A stretch of DNA of 64,000 nucleotides from Viola odorata (lineage: Eukaryota > Streptophyta > Magnoliopsida > Malpighiales > Violaceae). The stretch is taken from assembly GCA_963691705.1 (NCBI GenBank), contig OY829540.1:2184001-2248000 (forward strand). Reading direction: 5' to 3'. This document shows positions 59,186 to 64,000 of this stretch, piece by piece. A model generated the notes under the pieces. The model ran no database searches and was not told the origin of the DNA. It saw only the letters and a list, made by a program, of their open reading frames with translations. The translations under genes were made by a program, and so were the position numbers. The number at the start of each line of letters is the position of its first letter. The first letter of the stretch is position 1.

Positions 59186-59994
59186 GGTTGAAAAGGATGC
59201 CTGAATAGAATGCCTGAATTCTTCGAGCGACTTGTCAATCTGGCGTGCGACGTGAAGGACACTTACTCCTCGCGTGCGACTTGTCGGCTGCTCGACCGCC
59301 CGTCGTTCCTTATTTCCTTTCCCTTACAAAATTAGCAACAAAATTAGCAGTTAAAACTTGAAACACATCGTTGTCTCCAAATCACCAGACGCTTCAGCCC
59401 TCCTCCATCCTGCCTCCAAGTTAAAAAAAATTCTCTTTTTCGCTTGTTCTTGTCCGTTTTTTTTTTAAAATCCGTTTGTTTGTTTTTTAATGAGAAAAAC
59501 GTCTGTTTTGATTTTAAATAAATCTTATGTGATATATAGGATAATTACAACACTTTAGCTGAGTCAGTTTTGAACTTTTTTATTTATTTGGCTTAAATTC
59601 GTTTTTATTTATTTAACACTATTTTGAGTTTAATCTTCCTACTGTAATAGTATATACAAGTTTCTGTATGTATAAGGATTTTTTTTGACCAATTTTGGGC
59701 CATAATAGTGAAGGTTTTTTCCTTGGTCGCTAGTAATGGCGCCGGGGACTCAAGGAAAGGGACAATGAACAGGGGAGTCGTTGGCTCCCTGTTCTAATTA
59801 ATCTTGGGCCAAGGCTGGCCCAAGAAGAAAGACGCGGGCGTGATGCCCGCGTGTAAGGGAAAGGAAATGAGGAACGACGGGCGGTCGAGTAGCCGACAAG
59901 TCGCACGTGAGGAGTAAGTGTCCTTCATATCGCACGCCAGATTGACAAGTCGCTCGAAAAATTCAAGCATTCTATTCAGGCATTGTTTTCAACC
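59186..59994. mobile_element. Long-terminal-inverted-repeat element between the GNOM copies
   Basis: The left arm 59186-59328 (GGTTGAAAAGGATGCCTGAA ... CCCTTACA) and right arm 59852-59994 (TGTAAGGG ... TTTTCAACC) are about 143-bp reverse complements with roughly a dozen differences. The loop is 523 bp and non-coding. Pairing may extend to GCTAA at 59178 and TTAGC at 60002. No convincing target duplication was found, so the superfamily is open (long TIRs suggest a Mutator-type MITE). Confidence 0.75.
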
Positions 59995-61260
59995 CTATTA
60001 GCAGCGTCCTGGATGATTAAAACAAGACACCATAGTGATGTTTCTGTAAGGCATTTCATCGAACAGTTCACCGGCGGGAAACAAATCACCAATTCTGCAC
60101 AGGCGTTGATCACGGTTGCGTACAAACTGATTCCAATCAAACCCATGTCATAAAATCTTCAAAGGGATCTGTTTACCATCTCTGGAGCAGCAATAATTTG
60201 GGAAACTTAGAGTGGGTTGCAGTAGCAGTTGCATTGCATGTAAGGTTGGGATTTTACCAGTTGAGTTGACCGCGATGCGATTATAGATAGAAAGAAGGCG
60301 AGGTTAGGCCTTTGTTAGGCCTTGAGACAAAATAAATAAATCTTTTTTTTATTATTTTGGTACATAATAAATAAATCTTTTGATTAGTCATAATAATTTA
60401 TTGAACTTAGCTTTTTTAAAAACAAAATTGGGGGTAATGAACTTTTAATAAACTTAAAGATATTATTATGATTTAAATGTATAATATAGAATATCATAAA
60501 TAGAATATTTGTCACAAAAAGGAGGGAAAATGAAAATGGTTTTATTTTTTTATATATGAAAATGATGAAAATAATTTTATCGACTATTTTCTTAAACTTA
60601 TAAAAGAATTATTTTCCAAAATAAATAGTAAATTGAATTTTATTTGAAAAATGCAAGAATTTCTTATATAACAAGAGTAAATAATATAAGAATTTAAAAA
60701 TAAAACTAATAGAATATATTACTTTTTGTAAATCATAAAATTCCTTAAGAAACAGAAAAAATATACTAATATTAGAATAGATTTGAGTCGGGTAAATTTT
60801 GAAGGGTAGTGAACTTTTTTCTCATAAATTTTATTATAGTTGTATACCCAAGGCTCAAATTTAAAACTTTTTGTCAAACTAGTTGATCTTAACGCATGGT
60901 AAAAGAGAGAAAAATGTTCGAAAGAAAAGACGAGTATCTATTTTTTTTTTTATCAAAAGCATAATAAAAAAATATGACATAGTTGAATGACTACATTGAA
61001 ATTATTCCTTTTAAGTTTTAACTAGAGTATGAAATAAATTTAAGTATTAGCTTAGGTGACTGATGTGATTGAAATACATTTATTTATATGAAGAATATCT
61101 AATTAATTAATTTTCCAAAAACAATTAGTCATAATTAATAAATTGTAAAAAAGGAGGGAGGGCAAAAATAATAATAAAATATTAAAAAAAAAGGAGAAAA
61201 GAAAAGTAGCACCAAACCAACCAAGGAAGGAGTACATACAGAGTATTGACATACCATTTT
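59995..61260. promoter_or_regulatory. Upstream region of the plus-strand GNOM gene
   Basis: AT-rich, no ORF. 60300-61200 consists of A/T-rich simple sequence. Proximal promoter elements are expected in the last few hundred bases; I could not pick out a reliable TATA box. Transcription probably starts near 61265-61275, before the presumed 5' UTR exon. Confidence 0.4.
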
Positions 61261-61269
61261 TTTTCTCCA

Positions 61270-61575
61270 ACAGATTCAGAGTCCTCCGCTTGCTGTCACA
61301 GATCTCACTCCTCGATCCACGCCAGGTAACGCATCTTCCACTCTCTTCTCTCTTCTCCTTACTACTCCGCGCTTTCTTGCTTCAATTATTATTTCGTTCC
61401 CCTGTTCAAGTAGATCTGGTGCACCAAGTTACACACTTGCGCACATGTTATCGAATCGTGATCGTAACTGGGTTTTACAAAAAATGCAGTCTTAATCTTA
61501 CTCATTTCACCTGCTTAGCCTAATTGAATACGACCCATTTGCTCAATTTAGGTTATGCTGCTGCTGCCAACTTAG
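61270..61575 (+). other. 5' UTR exon and intron of the plus-strand GNOM gene
   Basis: The presumed leader exon ends CCACGCCAG/GTAACGC near 61326. A T-rich intron follows, ending CTGCTGCCAACTTAG at about 61578, just before the ATG at 61586. Small open frames in this stretch have no family resemblance. Confidence 0.55.
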
Positions 61576-61585
61576 ATTTTTAGTC

Positions 61586-64000
61586 ATGGGGCGATTGAAG
61601 TTACAACCAGGCATTAATGCCATAGAAGAGGAGCCTGAGGATTGTGATTTCTTGGATTCTCATAAGGGTACTGTAGTATGCATGATTAATCAGGAGATAG
61701 GCGCGGTTCTGGCAGTTATGAGGAGGAATGTGCGTTGGGGGGGAAGGTATATGTCTGGCGATGACCAGTTGGAGCATGCGTTGATTCAAGCATTCAAGAC
61801 GTTGCGGAAACAGATCTTTTCATGGCACAATTCATCTTGGCAGAGTATTCATCCCTCTGTGTATTTACAGCCCTTTTTGGATGTGATTCGTTCCGATGAA
61901 ACTGGTGCACCCATCACAGGGGTTGCTTTGTCGTCATTGTATAAGTTTTTAACACTCAATGTGATTGATCAGAATACTGCAAACGTTGAGGATGCTATGC
62001 ATTTGGTAGTCGATGCTGTTACTGGTTGTCGGTTTGAAGTCACGGATCCTGCATCTGAAGAAGTGGTGTTGATGAAGATACTTGAGGTTTTGTTGGCTTG
62101 CATGAAGAGTAAAGTGTCGGTCACGTTGAGCAATCAGCATGTTTGTACTATTGTGAATACTTGTTTCCGGATTGTTCATCAAGCAGCAACTAAGAGTGAG
62201 CTATTACAGCGGATAGCACGGCACACAATGCAGGAACTTGTAAGGTGCATCTTTTCTCACCTCCCAGCTGTTGAAAATACTGAAGGGGCATTGGTTAATG
62301 GAGCCACAGCTGTCATAAAAGAGGTATGATTTCAAATCGATGTATGTATTGTCTTACATCAACTTATTAGTATATATAGTTTCACTTAAAAGGAAATATA
62401 AGAGTAATCAATACTTGAGGCTACTGCTGCCTTCAAATTTTAGAAGGAAGCTTCTTTTTACTGTTCATATCTCAAGTTGATGTTCTTGTCTATTTAACCC
62501 TATGAAGTGTGATTCTTACTCAAAGGTATGCCCATGAAGTGGAATCTTCATGTGGGGGATACACTGGGATTCACACTTTGGGCATTTTCCTTTCTCCTTG
62601 AGTACAGAGCAAGTGTTGCATGTAGACCCCATCCACTTTATTAATCATCTTGACTGTCTACTCTTTTAGAGGCTGGAAATGTAGTTTTATTTGAACAAGA
62701 TGAAAGTTAATACAAGTCTTGATGGTTATATGCTCTAACTTGTTACATGAACTTAATGTTTTGAAAAACCATTAGCGTCTCTTTTTGTTTGGCGACTTTA
62801 TGATCTTTGAATCAGACAGTGGTAAAATGATGGATTTTTATTCAAAATGTATTAGGTTCAGAACAGACTATTTACAAAACTTTTTTTATACAGATTAGCC
62901 CGCTAGAAAATGATTATCCTTTTGGAAGCAAGCACATGGAGAATGGTAATGGTACTTCTGAATCAGACAATGCTTCCTCAGGTCTGGTGGCAACTGTAAT
63001 GACAGAAAACACAAATGCAGTTGGCAGTGGAATGGAAGCCCTTCCATTTGATCTGCAGCTAATGACAGAACCATATGGAGTCCCTTGCATGGTGGAAATA
63101 TTTCAGTATTTGTGTTCACTACTAAATGTTGTCGAGCATATGGGGATGGGTGCTGGATCAAACACCATAGCGTTTGATGAAGATCTGCCCTTCTTTGCCT
63201 TGGGCTTAATTAATTCAGCTATAGAATTGGGTGGGCCTTCTATTCGCCGTCATCCAAGGTTGCTGACTTTGATTCAAGATGACCTCTTTCGTAATCTTAT
63301 GCAATTTGGCTTATCAATGAGTCCACTTATTCTCTCAATGGTCTGTAGTATTGTCCTCAACCTGTATCATCACCTGCGCACTGAACTGAAACTCCAGCTT
63401 GAGGCTTTCTTTGCTTGTGTGATTTTGAGACTTGCGCAAAGCAGATATGGTGCTTCATATCAGCAGCAAGAGGTTGCCATGGAGGCTCTTGTTGACTTCT
63501 GCAGGCAGAAAACATTTATGGTAGAGATGTATGCTAATTTGGATTGTGACATAACATGCAGTAATGTGTTTGAAGATCTCGCTAATTTGTTGTCGAAGAG
63601 TGCATTTCCAGTGAACTGCCCTTTGTCTGCAATGCACATTCTTGCTCTGGATGGTCTCATTGCAGTAATTTTGGGTATGGCTGAAAGGATTGGTAATGCA
63701 TTAGTTAGTTCAGAACAGGAATCCGTACATCTTGAGGAGTATACCCCCTTCTGGATGGTGAAATGTGATGACTATAGTGATCCTGTTCACTGGGTTCCAT
63801 TTGTCCGCCGCAGGAAGCTCATCAAGAGGAAGTTGATGATTGGAGCTGATCACTTCAATCGTGATCCCAAGAAGGGCCTAGAATATCTACAAGGCACACA
63901 TCTCTTACCTGACAAACTTGATCCGCAAAGTGTGGCCTGCTTTTTTAGGTACACTGCAGGATTAGATAAGAATCTTGTTGGGGATTTCCTTGGGAATCAT
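61586..64000 (+). CDS. GNOM: GNOM-type ARF guanine-nucleotide exchange factor, partial (runs off the window)
   Basis: Exon 61586-62323 (246 codons), intron 62324-62893 (GAG/GTATGA ... TTTTTATACAG, phase 0), exon from 62894 to the window end with no stop (369 more codons). MGRLKLQPG, VVCMINQEIGAVLAVMRRNV and RWGGRYMSGDDQLEHALIQ are hallmarks of the GNOM DCB domain, which mediates dimerisation. The HUS region follows (FGLSMSPLILSMVCSIVLNL, ALDGLIAVILGMAERI), then the start of SEC7 (LMIGADHFNRDPKKGLEYLQ, VACFFRYTAGLDKNLVGDFL). The catalytic glutamate lies beyond the window. GNOM activates ARF GTPases at Golgi/endosomal membranes, is brefeldin-A sensitive, and supports polar recycling of PIN auxin carriers. 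Closely matches Arabidopsis GNOM; no lesion seen. Confidence 0.93.
62324..62893 (+). other. Intron of the plus-strand GNOM gene
   Basis: 570 bp, donor GTATGA, acceptor TATACAG, phase 0, same codon position as in the minus-strand copy. It contains no recognisable element. Confidence 0.85.

Overview
The window is nuclear DNA of a flowering plant, almost certainly a eudicot with a large, repeat-rich genome. The evidence is spliceosomal introns, plant-type LTR retrotransposons of the Ty3/TAT lineage, a plant L1 LINE, a PIF/Harbinger DNA transposon, a Stowaway MITE and, on the right, two copies of a GNOM-type ARF-GEF gene. About 53 kb of the 64 kb is mobile DNA. I cannot name the species from sequence alone.

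Layout. (1) 1-1641: a Harbinger-derived non-autonomous element, cut by the window edge, with an AT-rich inverted repeat inside. (2) About 1642-2344 and 28114-28840: two halves of an old antisense Ty3-type gag relic, split by element C. (3) 2345-28113: element C, a TAT-lineage LTR retrotransposon. It has 778-bp LTRs, a 5-bp TSD AAGCT, gag-pro-RT-RNaseH-RNaseH-integrase, and a spliced antisense ORF of the Transposase_28 type. C is itself split at 5586-19969 by element A, a non-autonomous Ogre-like element with about 4-kb LTRs, TSD AGCAG and only a gag ORF. (4) 28841-29642: short repeats and a 127-bp Stowaway MITE. (5) 29643-35542: a full-length L1 LINE on the minus strand with a 15-bp TSD and three in-frame stops in ORF2. 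(6) 35669-53109: element E, a PIF/Harbinger transposon (TSD TTA) with a SANT/Myb-like gene and a transposase gene. Element B (38396-50267, 2677-bp LTRs, TSD CTTAC), a second non-autonomous relative of A, sits in the intron of the SANT/Myb-like gene. (7) 53113-64000: a head-to-head pair of GNOM-like genes. The minus-strand copy (58431-53655) is nearly full length but frameshifted inside the SEC7 domain. The plus-strand copy (61586 to beyond the window) is intact as far as it can be read. A long inverted-repeat element (about 59186-59994) lies between them.

How it works together. The only likely functional host gene is the plus-strand GNOM homologue, a brefeldin-A-type ARF guanine-nucleotide exchange factor for endosomal and Golgi trafficking. 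The rest records successive insertions that can be ordered: C into the gag relic, then A into C; E into flanking DNA, then B into E. Elements A and B lack pol, so they would need enzymes supplied in trans by an autonomous TAT/Ogre relative. They keep the parts such an element would need: PBS, a leader with a hairpin, and the same stem-loop flanked by duplicated GGGGCAAC next to the polypurine tract. Large tandem arrays inside A, B and C fit the known habit of TAT elements to generate satellite-like repeats in LTRs and 3' untranslated regions.
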